Shown: positions 36,297-48,645, numbered from the stretch's first letter. The stretch is DNA of 64,000 nt from Desarmillaria ectypa (GCA_030407005.1 JAUDYN010000001.1:310001-374000), one strand, 5' to 3'. Made by a program: numbers and translations. Notes: generated by a model not told the origin, from the sequence alone.

Positions 36297-36871
36297 ACCT
36301 CAAGTAAAACATCTAGTGGCATATCAATCAAGCATTTCAGTGCACCGTTTCTCCCCTTACAACCTTCCGGCGAGCACCGTGGTCGCCGTCCTACCCGTCA
36401 GGTTTGCATCTTTTATTCGCGCTAGGACGCGTCTTCGATATCGTGATTAATTCTTATAAGATTTTATGTAATATCTGCAAAGCCACTGCGCAGGATGCTA
36501 ACTGTTGTGAAAAACGGGGGATGAGTAGATCAGTTCGTTCCCAGTTAGTACATGCGCGGTGTCAGGCCAATAGTATTGCGCTTGGCTGAGTTCTGCAAAT
36601 GCACGCATATGTACACTACTGACCTACTTATATACTAAATGCTAATCTACTAGAATCCTCTACAACTTTCCTAATATTCCTCTCTTAATCAGCAAGTTCG
36701 GCATGATGCCGGATTGCCATCATCTCGGCTCAACTCTCAAATTGCAACACTAACGTACCACGAGTGAAAGCACCTCGCGTCGGAGAAAAAAAGAGTAGTT
36801 TCCGATCAGATGATGGCATGACCCGACGCGAAGGCCGGCGGCAGAGTTCAAATAAGGTCATTATATATTTT
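36297..36871. other. Intergenic, nothing recognised
   Basis: 575 bp between the F-box gene and the end of fucosidase 2. Only short frames are present. Confidence 0.35.
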
Positions 36872-39800
36872 TCAATTATTTACTCTAAATTGCACCTGGA
36901 AAGCCCATGCATGCTGTATAGCCTCCAAGTCTGCCCCAGAAATGTCCACGATAAATTTACCTGAAGTTCTGTTAACAGTCCATGGTAAAGGACCAAAGGG
37001 ACTGGAGGGGTTCAGAAGATATATTTCGTCCCCAGGAAGGATTGGCAGTCGCTGATTGACAACAAGCTGTCCATTGGTAGGAGCCACAAAGATGATGACA
37101 CAAAATGTGTTTGGAGTAGCCGTGAACCGTGCTGGTGTCGATCCCGTTGGCGCGTAGATGTCCTGTGAACCAGGGAACCAGTAATTCTGCAAAGGTATGT
37201 CAACGAGCGAAACAGGCGGTGCGGAAGACTCACCGTATCGTATACACATTCACCGGCATATTTCAGCCAGCCTCCAGCACCTAGAAGTCCTGCTTGCGTT
37301 GGAGGGATGATTTCTCCTTCTGCAGTTGGTCCGACGTCAAGAAGGCTAAACAAGCAGCTAAATCGACAAAACCTCATCTCCCAAGAAATCACTGACAAGT
37401 TGCCATTCTTTGACACTATGTCAACTAGGGTCTGAACGATGTAAGTCGCATTCTTATACGAGCTAGCATTAGTGGCAAGATTGAGACCGTAACTGTGAGG
37501 ATCCATCCCCTCGCTGGCCTCCCACTTTCTGGTCTGAATAGCGCCAAATGTAGCGTATTCAGGCGTGTCAAAATCCGGAACAGCACCACAGCCTGAAAAA
37601 CATGTTTCTTAACTCTCTGAGTAGGCTTAATTAGATATATATGCTTACGGTTATTGATGGTGACTTGCCGACCTTGTGAAAACGCGTTATTATAAAATTT
37701 AGCAGCGAATTCGAGGGTCCTGTTCGGTCCTCCAATGTCGCACCACTACACCACAAAGTCATCCAGTGTCACTGTTCTAAGAATTGACTAGATTGCACAC
37801 CATTATATCGGTTTCGTATTTCTTGGCAAGATCAAGCATGTGAGGCAGCTGAATATCCTCGATATAATCACTGATGTTCAATCTTCCTGTGTATGGATCG
37901 AGAATCGAGCTGTTAAATGCATTATGCGCGAGGCCTCCAGGCCACGCTCCGAAACCGTAAGGAGGGTAGTCCGGGCTGAACCTACTGTGCGCATTAGCTA
38001 GCGCGGAGCAGAAGAAGGGTCGTTACTCGCCATTCGGGCAATGAATAATAGGTACCCCGGTACATGCCTGGTTTCTCCTTCTTGGCAGTATCGAGCAGTT
38101 CGGCAACGAAGTCTCGTTTAGGACCGAGGTATACGCTACTTCTATGGGTTGAATTGCTGGTATCAAAAAGGGAGAAACCATCATGATGTTTCTAACACGA
38201 AGGTCGGTGATAAGAATGAATCTTCAGATATGATACTGACTGTGACCAGAACGAAGTATTTAGCACCCGCGTTGTCAAATAGATCAAGCCACTCGCTTGC
38301 GTTGAATTTCGATGCAGTGAAGTTAGCAATGAAGTCATCGTATACGATGTCCTGAAGATTCATGAGAACCACGATGTACGATGTGACATGAAGTTATGCA
38401 GCTTACGGTCCCGTAAGTTGCTAAATGATGGTTCCACGTCGGATTGTCCTCGCCAGGATCAGTGTGGAGGAACCAGCTAATCTAGGTTCCAGAAACGGTA
38501 AACGGCACGAAGAAACCTGGCTTACTCGTATGATTCTGCATAATTAGACGGAGTTGCCTAGCATTTCAAATTACTATGGATGCCGCCATGTTTTGAATGT
38601 ACGCCTACCCAAGCAGGAACGCTGTAGATGCCCCAGTGAATACTTCCCAGTATGTGTTAGCTCAGATCCTGAAACAAGTCGCAGACTCACAAAATACCAT
38701 ACTTCGCTCGGTTCCACTGAGATAGCTTTAGTGTCACGTAGTACGGACACGGCGTTGGATGCTCCTCACCCATGTAGGTGTCTCGTGTGCGTCGAGAATC
38801 TGTTTATATGGAGCCCAATGCTCGACCAACGGTGTTGTCGGCCAGCCAGAAGAGACACCAATCACATGAGCATCGGGGTCCCTAACTTCGATATTCGCCA
38901 ATCCATCTTCATGTACACCCGATATAAAAACGTCTACGGTAATTTGATCCCCCGGGACCAATCGGTGGACGACACCAGAGTAGAGCGTTTTGATATCAGA
39001 ACCGCTGATATAGATTTGGTGCCTGGCGTTCAAGGATGTCTCTACGGAAAGGCTATACGTCGGAAGGAGATTGGCCAGAGTCACTTCCACAGCTTGAGCT
39101 CGAACTCCATCAAAATCTTCCCATCGAGAGGTGAACCTCGCTCGTCGAATAGACAATGCCGGCTTTACATCCACCATATCAGCCGAAGGAATTGTTGATG
39201 GAGAAATGGACATAGCAAATAGATGTAATCTACGTGCTGTGTTAATTGGTGGCAGCATGATGCTTTGAAGAGCGTGCTCCGACGAGACCGAGCTCGACCA
39301 TTGAAAAATGTGGCTTGAATTCCAATTCTTTTGTGTACCGTTTTCGAAATGATACGGCCTGAAAAAATCGTTTAAGGTCCCATTTAGCTATGATGCACAG
39401 AAAACGAACGTCTGGATCATTCCAATATTGAGGATCGGCCATCTCCACCAGTTTCGGGCATAGACTGAACATTTCAAAGACGACAGCGCGCGAAATTGCT
39501 ACACAACTCACGTTGCACTTTTTGGGTTGAATTGTCCATAAATGTAAGAATGAAATTGGCCACAAATTCGTGAGTTCCTGAAAGGCATTGTGAGCTAGAC
39601 CAAGGGACCAATGTGGTGGATATTATTATCAACCTTGGCCTGCATCGCCCGCATAAACGAAATGCAGTTCTTGTATGAAAGTCGGTTCCAGAAGACTGAT
39701 CACCTGACTGTTCGCAATGAGATTGTCGTTACCTGAGCCCCAGGAATCTGGTAGATCATACTAGAAGAGAATAAGTCTATTTGTCGGCCAGAGCGTGTAG

Positions 39801-40023
39801 ATGTATCTCCTACGATTATTCCGTCGTGCGCGTATGGGCCTGAGGGAAGAAATTGACTATCAAAACACGAGCCCTTGCTATCAAAATCCGCAGAGCCATT
39901 AGAAGAAGCAGCTTGATTATTGAACAGGGAACGAAGGGATATGACCGCTGATGGATAGCTTGGAAGAGCTGAAACCTTGGAAAACAAAAAGCCGGTGAGA
40001 AGTATCGTCGCAAGGAAGAGCAT
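36872..40023 (-). CDS. Alpha-L-fucosidase 2, family GH29, secreted
   Basis: An inverted paralogue of fucosidase 1 with corresponding exons throughout. The start MLFLATILLTGFLFSKVSAL is a signal peptide. The N-terminal region includes YDLPDSWGSGNDNLIANSQV and NWWRWPILNIGMIQT. The catalytic domain has NRAKYGIF|IHWGIYSVPAW, KHHDGFSLFDTSN and WCDIGGPNR with the nucleophile Asp. The C-terminus has LDVGPTAEGEIIP and ends WAFQVQFRVNN before a stop at 36872-36874. I found no stop within the aligned exons, but the junctions around 38470-38710 were not all checked. It converges on fucosidase 1 with an epoxide hydrolase and an F-box gene between them. Same expected reaction as fucosidase 1. Confidence 0.82.
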
Positions 40024-40050
40024 AGTATGCCAAGATAGTATACTAGTTCC

Positions 40051-40060
40051 ATTTATAAAA
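40051..40060 (-). promoter_or_regulatory. TATA box of fucosidase 2
   Basis: Reads ttttataaat on the minus strand, 28-37 bp upstream of the ATG at 40023. Confidence 0.5.
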
Positions 40061-40238
40061 GGAAAGGCACTGTAGAGTCTTGCACATGATACGCATTCCT
40101 TATGCTCTGATGTCCAGGTGAGCTACTTGTCAACTTCTTTAGATTCGAAGTCGATGTGAGATGTCAGAAATTGAAGTCTCCCCGGGACACTCATATTAGT
40201 TTCCGTTGTAACCTAGAAGGTTCCATGGGTTGATCCAA

Positions 40239-40588
40239 CTCATGTAGGGCTTCGAACCGTCACCGTATCGTATGGTTGTGCGGGCGCCGTCATACGGGTG
40301 CCGTATCCGTACCGTCAATGGGGTTGATTAATTTTGGACCATACGGGTCTTATACAGGTACCTGAAAAAGGCCACATCGGTGAGTTTTTCCGAGCCGTTT
40401 ATGTGCAAAACAAGAAAAGCTTACGATTTCCGGTGTATGTAAACCTGCTTTCTCCTATAGGTAACCGTCGGGCACCATACGGTAGAAACGGCCGTCACCG
40501 TCACCGTTCCGTCGAGGTCGAAATTGCGACGGTCGACGGCCATCCTCCATACAATCGTATAGCGTATACGATACGGCACCAAGCCTTA
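40239..40588. mobile_element. Putative MITE (350 bp) flanked by a 7-bp direct repeat
   Basis: The stretch is rich in ccgtatcgtat-type words and starts and ends with imperfect inverted sequence: tagggcttcgaaccgtcacc on the left against taaggcttggtgccgtatcg read from the right. GATCCAA occurs immediately on both sides (40232-40238 and 40589-40595), as a 7-8 bp target duplication would. It has no coding capacity. Element class is uncertain; hAT-like non-autonomous elements are one possibility. Confidence 0.4.
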
Positions 40589-41368
40589 GATCCAAGATAG
40601 ATGAGGAACAAGTTAGTTTGCATAATCATCGTTCTTAGCTTCAGCCTGAGGCCACCGCTTTTGGGATCCGGCCCGAAGAAGGTCCTTCAAAATATCGAAG
40701 ATACGATAATTTATCTGGACATATAGGAAGCATAAGGAGGGGAGAAGAGCCGAATTGTCGTTTTCTTGAATGCCTTCAAGGGAAGTTCACGCCGTGGGAA
40801 GTCATCGCCCCACGTGCCTTCGTCCCGACACGTCACGGCCCGAGCGGCCCGACGCTTCCGAACCTTCGTCTTTCTGGAATCTTTCCGAGTTTGTTCTGAG
40901 CTATAGACCAGTAGCACTGGCACATAGCAGGGATTCGAGCTATGCGATAACCGAGACTGGAAAAAGTAGTATTAAAGCTTTGCGCCCTGCTGCATTTGAT
41001 GCAATTGTTTCAAGCATGTTTCAGCCGCGTCTGTATTGCCACACAAACATCGCCTTCCCCGCAATTCCCAAGATATGATACTTGGGTATGAAAAGTTCAT
41101 GCCGGAGCACAAATATGCAACCGATATTCCATCAATGTACAGTATTCCCTCGTGAAGAATTCTCAGGAAATGCAAATAAGAGCTGCATACCCTTATCAAG
41201 ATGCTCCCACAGATACTCCCGAAATTTCATAGAACTGAATGGAAGCCAGGTGATCATTGACAAGAATTGAAACATGAGAGCGAAGCTAAATATTGAGTGC
41301 CTAGGTCAACCGAAGCCACGGGATGAACCTGTGTTGTGAGATCCATACAAATCCCGGCAATCTGATGA
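40589..41368. other. Intergenic, nothing recognised
   Basis: About 780 bp upstream of the single-exon membrane protein gene. A 102-codon plus frame (40770-41078) and overlapping minus frames have no recognisable domain. Confidence 0.35.
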
Positions 41369-42400
41369 TTGCTCCTCTCTCCACTTTCAAACCAGTTGCG
41401 TCCCCTAGGCCTAGTTAGTCCTTTTCATTGTTGTAACGCTAAGATTCACAGACTCAGCTCTTTGTATGAAACTCAGGGATTATCAATGCCAGCCGTGCGC
41501 GTTAGCCCTCGAGAAACAGATTCATCGCCTGCACATAGGACAGAGATTACCCTCATTTGTGTCATACTCGGAGGGTTTTCTGGTGTCTTCTTCCTTGCCC
41601 TGCTCGTTCGCTGGATCATGAACCGTCGACGGACTCAGAAACATCGATACGAACATAAACCGCGTTCCATTGAACCCTTTCCTTATCAAACTACACCATT
41701 TGATATTTGGGAATCGAGTGGTCGTGCGCCCCTTCTTCGCACCGAATCTCATCCTTACTCGCGCAACTCTCTAAACTCGACTCTGACTCTCCACGAATAC
41801 AGCTGCCCACCCATTACCCAGCACGCGTGGGACTCACATCAATACACCTACATCACCCCAGAAGACCACCTTCCCCAGGTACCGCCACCGGTACCATATC
41901 CCACTCAGAGTCTATTCAACGCAGATCCATTCCTTCCCTCTCTCCATACGGCATCCGACAGCGACCACTGTTCGCCATCATCACCACGTCCAGGACTGCT
42001 TCCATCACCTAGTTTTCATCAAGAGCCCATGAAGTCCCTGCAAGTAAGCCCAAAACATCTCCCACGGCTCGTGATACCCAATGCGGCATCCATGCCGAGA
42101 TCTGCTCGTGCTATCGAGAATCCGAAAGATGCCCATTCGGAACTATCATCCGCATCTGAGTATTCTCAGCCATCCGCTTCCTCTTCATTTATACAACAAT
42201 CCTTTCACAGCCGAGGCTTAGCTCCTCCGCCGGTACCGCCTCTTCCTGATTACATTATCGTGCAAGGAAGGTTTCAGGACGAACCAGTTGGTCTGGGGAG
42301 GACAAATACGATTGAGATAGCCAGTCTGCTGAAGGATCGCGTCAAGCACGGCGGAAATCTATTGCGTGCTCCGAGTAACATTTCACATATTGAACGTTGA
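41369..42400 (+). CDS. Single-pass membrane protein with proline/serine-rich cytoplasmic tail
   Basis: A single open frame of 343 codons, unusual in this intron-rich window. One clear membrane segment, LICVILGGFSGVFFLALLV, is followed by the stop-transfer cluster RWIMNRRRTQKHR, so the long C-terminal part is likely cytosolic. That part is rich in Pro, Ser, Tyr and His and has proline runs (PPPVPYP, APPPVPPLPDY) that could bind SH3 or WW domains. The last residues include TNTIEIASLLKDRVKHGG. A second in-frame ATG at 41486 (MPAVRVSPRETDSS) would give 304 aa and a short outside segment, which looks at least as likely. Function unknown; the architecture suits a signalling or cell-wall-sensor-like protein, but nothing specific was recognised. 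Confidence 0.7.
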   Translation: MLLSPLSNQLRPLGLVSPFHCCNAKIHRLSSLYETQGLSMPAVRVSPRETDSSPAHRTEITLICVILGGFSGVFFLALLVRWIMNRRRTQKHRYEHKPRSIEPFPYQTTPFDIWESSGRAPLLRTESHPYSRNSLNSTLTLHEYSCPPITQHAWDSHQYTYITPEDHLPQVPPPVPYPTQSLFNADPFLPSLHTASDSDHCSPSSPRPGLLPSPSFHQEPMKSLQVSPKHLPRLVIPNAASMPRSARAIENPKDAHSELSSASEYSQPSASSSFIQQSFHSRGLAPPPVPPLPDYIIVQGRFQDEPVGLGRTNTIEIASLLKDRVKHGGNLLRAPSNISHIER

Positions 42401-42568
42401 AGGTCTATAATTGTGCCCCCTTTACCGGTTGACGGAGAAACGAAATCCCCGTCTGTATCTAGATATTGATGGAGAGGAGTCGCTTATCCCACAGTTCGTA
42501 GCTCAGAGGATCCTTTCAAATCGTTACGTACTTTTCTCCATTATTTGAATAGTCATCATAGTTGGAAC

Positions 42569-42598
42569 CGTTATCGTTATCGTTATCGTTATCGTTAT
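42569..42598 (+). repeat. (CGTTAT)5 microsatellite
   Basis: Five perfect copies of the hexamer, about 170 bp downstream of the membrane protein gene. Confidence 0.95.
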
Positions 42599-42677
42599 TC
42601 CTTATACCCTCGCATAAAAAGATCCTCCAGTCACCGATCAATAAGAAGACGGATGCTTCAAGAGGGTCTATAGCCGC

Positions 42678-43930
42678 TTAATTAGCCAGCGCCGTAGTCA
42701 TACGAAGCAAGCCACTTACGCCGCCATCGATCAGTACTGTTTCTCCAGTGACATACCAATTCGCAAGCAGGAAGAGCGCGAGGGATCCAACGTCGCGTGG
42801 TTTACCCCACCCTTGCTCAACGGGAACCTCGAATCCCATTTTAGTATTTGGCGGAACAATCGAGGTCCCAGTCTCATCAGCTGGAGCACCGGGAAGAGAC
42901 ATCTAAAGGCAATCAGTAGATAGCCGACATTCATGGTCAAGTAACAATTTCTTACCGCGCTTGGGAAAAGACCTAGAGTGCAGATTCAGAATACAGAACG
43001 ATCATCTGTTATACAAAAAGACTTGCCTGGCGCAATTCCATTGACTCTGATACCTAACGGGAGTAGTTCATGAGCGAGGGAGGAAGTAGCATGTCCAATG
43101 GCGCTTTTTGAGAACATATAAGGGTATGAGAGTCCCGAAGTTGACGAGTCCTATATGCTGAACAATAAGGACTGAATCAGGAGCTGAAACAAAAAAGCAA
43201 CCTTCGTCCATCCGTTCATGCTGCTAGTCATGATGATTTGCGGTCCGAACTTTTTGGTGGCTGGATCATCTGACAATCTCCACTTTTCGAGCAAGGGCAA
43301 GAAGGCAAACGTCAGCCAGTACGGTCCAACTGCGTTCGTGTTGAGGGTGTCATCGAAAGCTTCTTGAGTGATATCATCGAAGAAACTTGAGACGTATGCA
43401 GACGCTGTGGGTGCTGCTGGTGGCTGAAATTTTCCTTTAAGAATACCAGCGTTATTGAAGAGGGCTGTAACATAGTGTTCTCGTTTTCCAATTTCACCAG
43501 CCAGACGTTTGGCTTCTGACTAAGTCAGAGTCAGTGAGTGTTTAACCAATACTTGCCTGACGTATACCTTCAAACGGACATCTCCTTCGATCCCATACAT
43601 TGTGCCAGCGCCGGGAATGTTAGCAGCCGCGGCATTGAACTTGTCGCAAGTTCTACAGAAATTTATTGAAGTGCCGAACTGTCTACAATGATGCGACTTA
43701 CTGGTCCAGATCAGCCTGGGATGGACCGACGATATACACCTTAGCCCCATTCGCGATCAGCGTCGAGCTGATCATTAACCCAATCCCCTGCAACACGACA
43801 AAGCATGAGGGGATGTGCCTCCAAGATCAACAAAATGGCTCACGGAGCCCCCACCCGTGATGACTACGACGGTACCGCGAAGGTCGAAGAGGTTGACTGC
43901 ACGAAGATTATCCAGAGATAGATTCGACAT
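42678..43930 (-). CDS. Short-chain dehydrogenase/reductase (SDR)
   Basis: Multi-exon gene. Exon 1 (43930-43844) encodes MSNLSLDNLRAVNLFDLRGT and the cofactor motif VVITGGGS, continued in exon 2 as GIGLMISSTLIANGAKVYIV. The classical SDR set follows: FNNAG, the catalytic Ser in IIMTSSMNG and the YMFSK (Tyr-x-x-x-Lys) pair, then LPLGIRVNGIAPG and the C-terminal LFLLANWYVTGETVLIDGGV. The product ends TTALAN before TAA at 42678-42680. It should bind NAD(P)(H) in a Rossmann fold and oxidise or reduce a carbonyl/alcohol pair; the substrate is unknown. The intron after GIAP has a GC donor (CCAG|gcaagt). The start was chosen because it gives a normal 15-20 residue lead to the Rossmann motif. Confidence 0.85.
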
Positions 43931-45829
43931 GGTAGACGGTGGGAACAAAACTTAGTAAAGAACCAATCCTTTATATCCCACCGTGGATGTTGACGTCATA
44001 ATGCGGCTAGGCGTACGCGTCGTCAGCCGGTACTGAGAAGCCTGTTTCCTTATCAAATCGACGGTCCCGAAGATCTTTAAACTGCAGGTGAGTCAGACGA
44101 AGGTTTTTATTGTAAGTTCTCATACCAAGTGTTCCGCTGCTAATCCTTTCTAAGTCCTGATTTTCGCAGCGAGACAAACAAAAACAGAGGTGAGACCGAG
44201 GATCCTGGCGACGAACTCAACAAGTTCTCGAACGACGATAGAGGTGATGGAAGATAAAACTCGATAGGCCAATTGGCCCGAAAATCGAAACTACTGGTTC
44301 TGCCTCTCAGATGCAGAACCCATTTTGCTTGGCTGAAGGGTAAGGCTCCGAATTGTTCAGTAGTACACTACAGGACATGTCTTGAGAACCAATGGATGGT
44401 AGGAGTTGGGACGTGTTCATTCCTTCGTCTACACAGCACCCTGCGAGAGAAGATAATCAATGAGATTGCACAGCGAAATGTTCGAGCGAGTCCTTTATCT
44501 GAACAAGGAATTTCAGGATAATGGTACACTGTGCTCGGTGCCACGGGTGATCCCTAGAGATACACGCTGAAGAGGACTGATGTTGAAGCACAGTAGATTG
44601 GTATTCCTAGATATGTTCTATGGCAATCGTAAAGTATCCAGCGCCAGGAGCCTATTTTGACGTGTCCCAAGGCTCGAAGGGCAATTTGACCAAACTCAAA
44701 CGCGTATGGTAGGCCTCCGATATGTATCGCTTTCAGTTTCGAGCTCAAAAAGTTGGCGCGAACCTTGGCCTGAATGGCGATCTCAACCTAGAACGCCACC
44801 TATAAGAATCCCTGCTTCGTCGAAGTCACCGAAACAGTTGACGTGGACCACGTCGTAGAATAAAAGGCAGGCAGAAAGATAGAAGCGACGTCAAGAAGAG
44901 GACAGTAATACATGAGCCATGAGTGAGCGGGTCCGCAAACTGAGTTCTTGAGGAAGGTTATCATGTCGTATTATCCCGTTCTAGGCGTATTATGAGAATT
45001 TTTCTTCGAATGATGAGTTACATTACGCACCGATTACCCTTCCACGACTACTAGAAGCAGGAATGCCGCTTGCAAGCAGAAAACGAGGATGCCAATGAGG
45101 AGGTGATGGTGGCGGAAAGAAAGGTTACCAGTAACCGATCTTTCCTTGATCCCTTGCCGTCATCATCGTTGTCGGCGACGGTAATCATTATTCATTGCCC
45201 TCCATTGCAACCGTCGATACTACCAGGACTAACAAGACTATTCCTATTCCTTCATGCTGGACTCGCCCTTCGTAACGATCTACATACCGGCTGCGAAGAC
45301 GTGAAACATCAGGGTAGCGTCCTTGGTGAGCTCTCTCTATGTTCACTGCATATATTGACCAATTCTTTGTACGCAGGGTAGGACATCTCCATGGGCCATT
45401 ATTACTACTAACAAGGAACCGAGGAGCAACGAGGGAAGAACAAGGCCAGTCACCATCCGTGATGCTTCAGTATCCAATACACGACCTCTCTGGTTCCGGC
45501 AGATGGAATATGGATGCGATGGGTGTGAACGGGGTGGCATGATAATTCAGGGAGCGGACTTGTTGACCGGGAAGAATTATATTCGGTGAGTCCCTGGTCT
45601 AATATTTTACACTCTTTCGCTTATTAACGGTGCCCTGCAGACTGTTTCTTGTGAACGATCACCCCTAATAGGAAAAGATCAAACTCCAATTTTTTACCTC
45701 TGACCAACATTCTGGAAACGTCACCTCGTATTGGCCGTGACGACACTATCGGTCAACGGGTCAATTCGACCGACCTGCGGTTTTTAATCGACCCGAATCT
45801 CATCACGCATCATTCAAATGAAAGAGAAT
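43931..45829. other. Intergenic, nothing recognised
   Basis: Almost 2 kb between the SDR gene and repeat R3. A minus-strand stretch near 44750-44620 (LKAIHIGGLPYAFEFGQIAL) looks protein-like but lacks a gene around it. Plus frames at 44273-44521 and 45070-45381 show no domain. Confidence 0.35.
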
Positions 45830-46270
45830 ACTGAAGGAACTCGGACACGCGACACATGATCAACCTCATGTTCTGTACAATTTTTCATGCAATATGGTTC
45901 GAGGACCAATAGTGTGTTGCCCCAGGAGCCAAATCTTACTCTGTCGCAAAGGAGCGACAATAATGCCAATACCCTAGCATTTAACGATATGTACATACAA
46001 GAACCCCGCCCCCATGTACACGTCCACTACTTGTTACTTGGACACGGATGCGGGAGCAGAGCGTCTTCTGCAGTTTTAGGTTTGATAGGAATAGCTGGAG
46101 CGAAATCTGGCCAAGAAGGTCACGCCTTGACGTTTGCGAAAGCTGAGTCCACCTGGAGTGGATAGTATGGAACGTGTTGACTCTTCGTTACTGGAGGTCA
46201 AAAGACTCGTAAACGACGGCGAGGTGGAATAATGCATGTTCAGTATTCTGTCGGTGTTTATAAGCGTTTG
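45830..46270 (+). repeat. Dispersed repeat R3 (diverged copy, opposite orientation to R1/R2)
   Basis: The plus strand resembles the complement of R1: gacaataatgccaataccct, gtccactac and gaaggtcacgcc occur in the same order. On the minus strand a TATA-like cttataaac precedes an ATG that begins MHYSTSPSFTSLL and reaches RQGVTFLARF, matching RRGVTFFIEF of R1. R3 lies directly upstream of P450 F, as R1 does for P450 A. Confidence 0.55.
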
Positions 46271-46539
46271 GGCTGTAAAATTGTCAGGAGTAAGGTTAAC
46301 CACATGATATCAATCCTAACAACTCGAGCAAAGGTATTCTTGCAGCCAGGATACACAAATTCAGTTTGAATCAAAGCCGACGAAGTTTTAGCGCACTTCT
46401 ACTAATGAAAATGAGGTAAGGATAGGGGACCGGGTAATAGTGGGCTACTAATTCTACCGTTCTCCCAGGTTTGTACATAAAGGCCAGATTTCCTCTGAAA
46501 TTTCTCATTCGATAGACAGGTATCCAAGCACACATCGGT

Positions 46540-48645
46540 ATGGCCCAAGAAACGGACAATAGTTTACTGCTACGCAGTCTGTTTCTAGCCACCGCATTTC
46601 TACTTGCTTTACAGCTTCGAAAGGCTATCATCACCAGAGCAAAGGTCTGTTATTACACCAATTTCGTCCTGGCATAAGCTGATGCCAACGCCGTCTCAGC
46701 TGAAAGGCATTCCTACCGTCGGGTCTTCCGGTATTGTAATGTCTTGGATAGATGCGTTCCGGTTTGTCTCCCACGCGAAGGACATCATCCAAGAAGGATA
46801 TAGAACGGTATGTATGAAGTCGTCTTGCTGATCTTCAGGTTCGCCTATTTTTGGCCTAGCACTACGGAAAAGCGTTCAGAGTACCACTTCTCGACAAATG
46901 GATGATCGTAGTGAGCGGTGCCGAGAAGATCAATGACATTCGGAAGTCCCCGAGTGAGCAGTTATCTACCGTGGATGCGGGTCAAGAGGTGAACCCTTCT
47001 CTTGTTTCTGTCTAATGCAATTCTCATGACAATGAGAATAGCTTTTTCAGTTCGACTATACAATAGGCAAGAGCTTATCCGCCGACCCTTATCATGCAGG
47101 TGTTGTACGAGGCCCCTTGACTCGCAATATTGGCGCATGCTTCGCAGATGTTCAGGACGAAATTCAAGCAGCATTCAAAGACAATATACCAATGACTGAA
47201 GGTATAGTGCCTCACAGTCTTCTACGGGACAATCACTTATACACCTGTAGACTGGATAGAAGTCCCTGCGTATAAGACCTTCTTACAAATTATATGCAGA
47301 GCGAGCAACCGGATGTTCATTGGATCTCCTCTTTGTTAGTCGACCTCTTCATCTCAAAGACCCATTGATCTGACATGATGCTCAAGGTCGCAATCGCGAT
47401 TACATTAAACTCAACATCAATTACACTATTAGTGTTATCACCTGCGCTCACCTTATCAACCTTTTCCCCCCTCTCCTAAAGCCGTAAGTCAGTATGGCCC
47501 AACTTGACTCTTAACCTGGCTCATCCGTATTTACAGCATCGTAGGCTCTATCTTCACGCCTCGCAGACGTGCAGTGGCCAAGATGGAGCGATTACTCGGT
47601 CACATCATACGGGAACGACTACAGCAAGATGATGTACATGGCACAGATTGGCCGGGAAAGCCTGTGAGTAACCGAAAACTGCTCTTCCTGAAACTGTTTT
47701 TTTCTCATACTGGCAGCGGTAGAATGACATCCTCTCTTGGCTCATCGATGCAACAGATGGTGACCGTGAGAGGCGTACAGTACGGGACTTGGCCACTCGA
47801 TTGCTTGCCGTAAATGTTGCGGCTATTCATACGACGTCCATGGTGTGTCTATTCAATATTGAATTTACAGTTAGATCAGCTGATAATTACACACTCTCAG
47901 ACATTTACTACCGCTCTGTACGCACTAGCTGCTCATTCTGAATACGTGCAGACCCTTCGAGGCGAGGTCGAAACGGTTATTACAGAAGAAGGTCGGACTA
48001 AAGCTGCAATGGGAAGGATGCGTCAGCTCGATAGTTTCTTGAAGGAATCACAGAGACTGTACGGCGGCGTCGGCGTCTGTAAGCTGTTATTCTTGTCCTT
48101 GGTTTGAAGCATCCTGAGAGACATAAACAGTCAACATGCTTCGTGTGGTTAAGAAAGACTTTGTGTTTTCGGACGGGACCATTGTTCCTGCTGGCAATCA
48201 CCTCGGCGTTGCCGCTTATTCCACGCATATGGACGAGGTAAACACTGGTCTTAGTATTCTTACCGGCCTTCTCATCATTTACCCTTTACAGAAGAACTAT
48301 GAGGATCCATTGGAGTTCAAACCATGGAGATTTTCCGACAAAAGGAAAGAAGAGGGCGAGAGTCTTCGTCACCAGATGGTTGCGCTTGACTTGGAATACG
48401 TTCTTTTTGGCAATGGACGTTCGGCGTGGTGAGTACATTAAATTACTTGAGAACTCTGAAACCGACTCTCTGCTCTTAGCCCTGGCCGATTTTTCGCCGT
48501 AAACGAGATCAAGGCTCTCCTGTCTTACATTCTTCTGAACTTCGATGTGAAGATGGACAAAGTGCCCCCTCCTGGATGGTTTCTCTCTGATCAATTCCCG
48601 AATCGAAGCAGTAAGGTGTTGTTCCGGAAGCGGGCGCCCGTGTAG
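46540..48645 (+). CDS. Cytochrome P450 monooxygenase F (ER-anchored)
   Basis: Twelve exons join in frame to 505 aa: 46540-46644, 46700-46807, 46860-46988, 47042-47201, 47251-47334, 47387-47483, 47537-47663, 47723-47842, 47901-48078, 48131-48237, 48292-48428 and 48480-48645. The short N-terminus MAQETDNSLLL leads into SLFLATAFLLALQLRKA, a membrane anchor. Motifs: I-helix VAAIHTTS, ExxR in FLKESQRLYG, KPWRF, and heme loop LFGNGRSAC-PGRFF. It is the innermost P450 of the right array and points rightward, the mirror image of copy D. A weak TATA-like acataaag lies 58-65 bp before the ATG. Same family as B, C, D and G; substrate unknown. Confidence 0.9.

Noticed and set aside
38554..39198. 214-codon plus-strand frame
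   Set aside because: It is the antisense shadow of fucosidase 2 exons.
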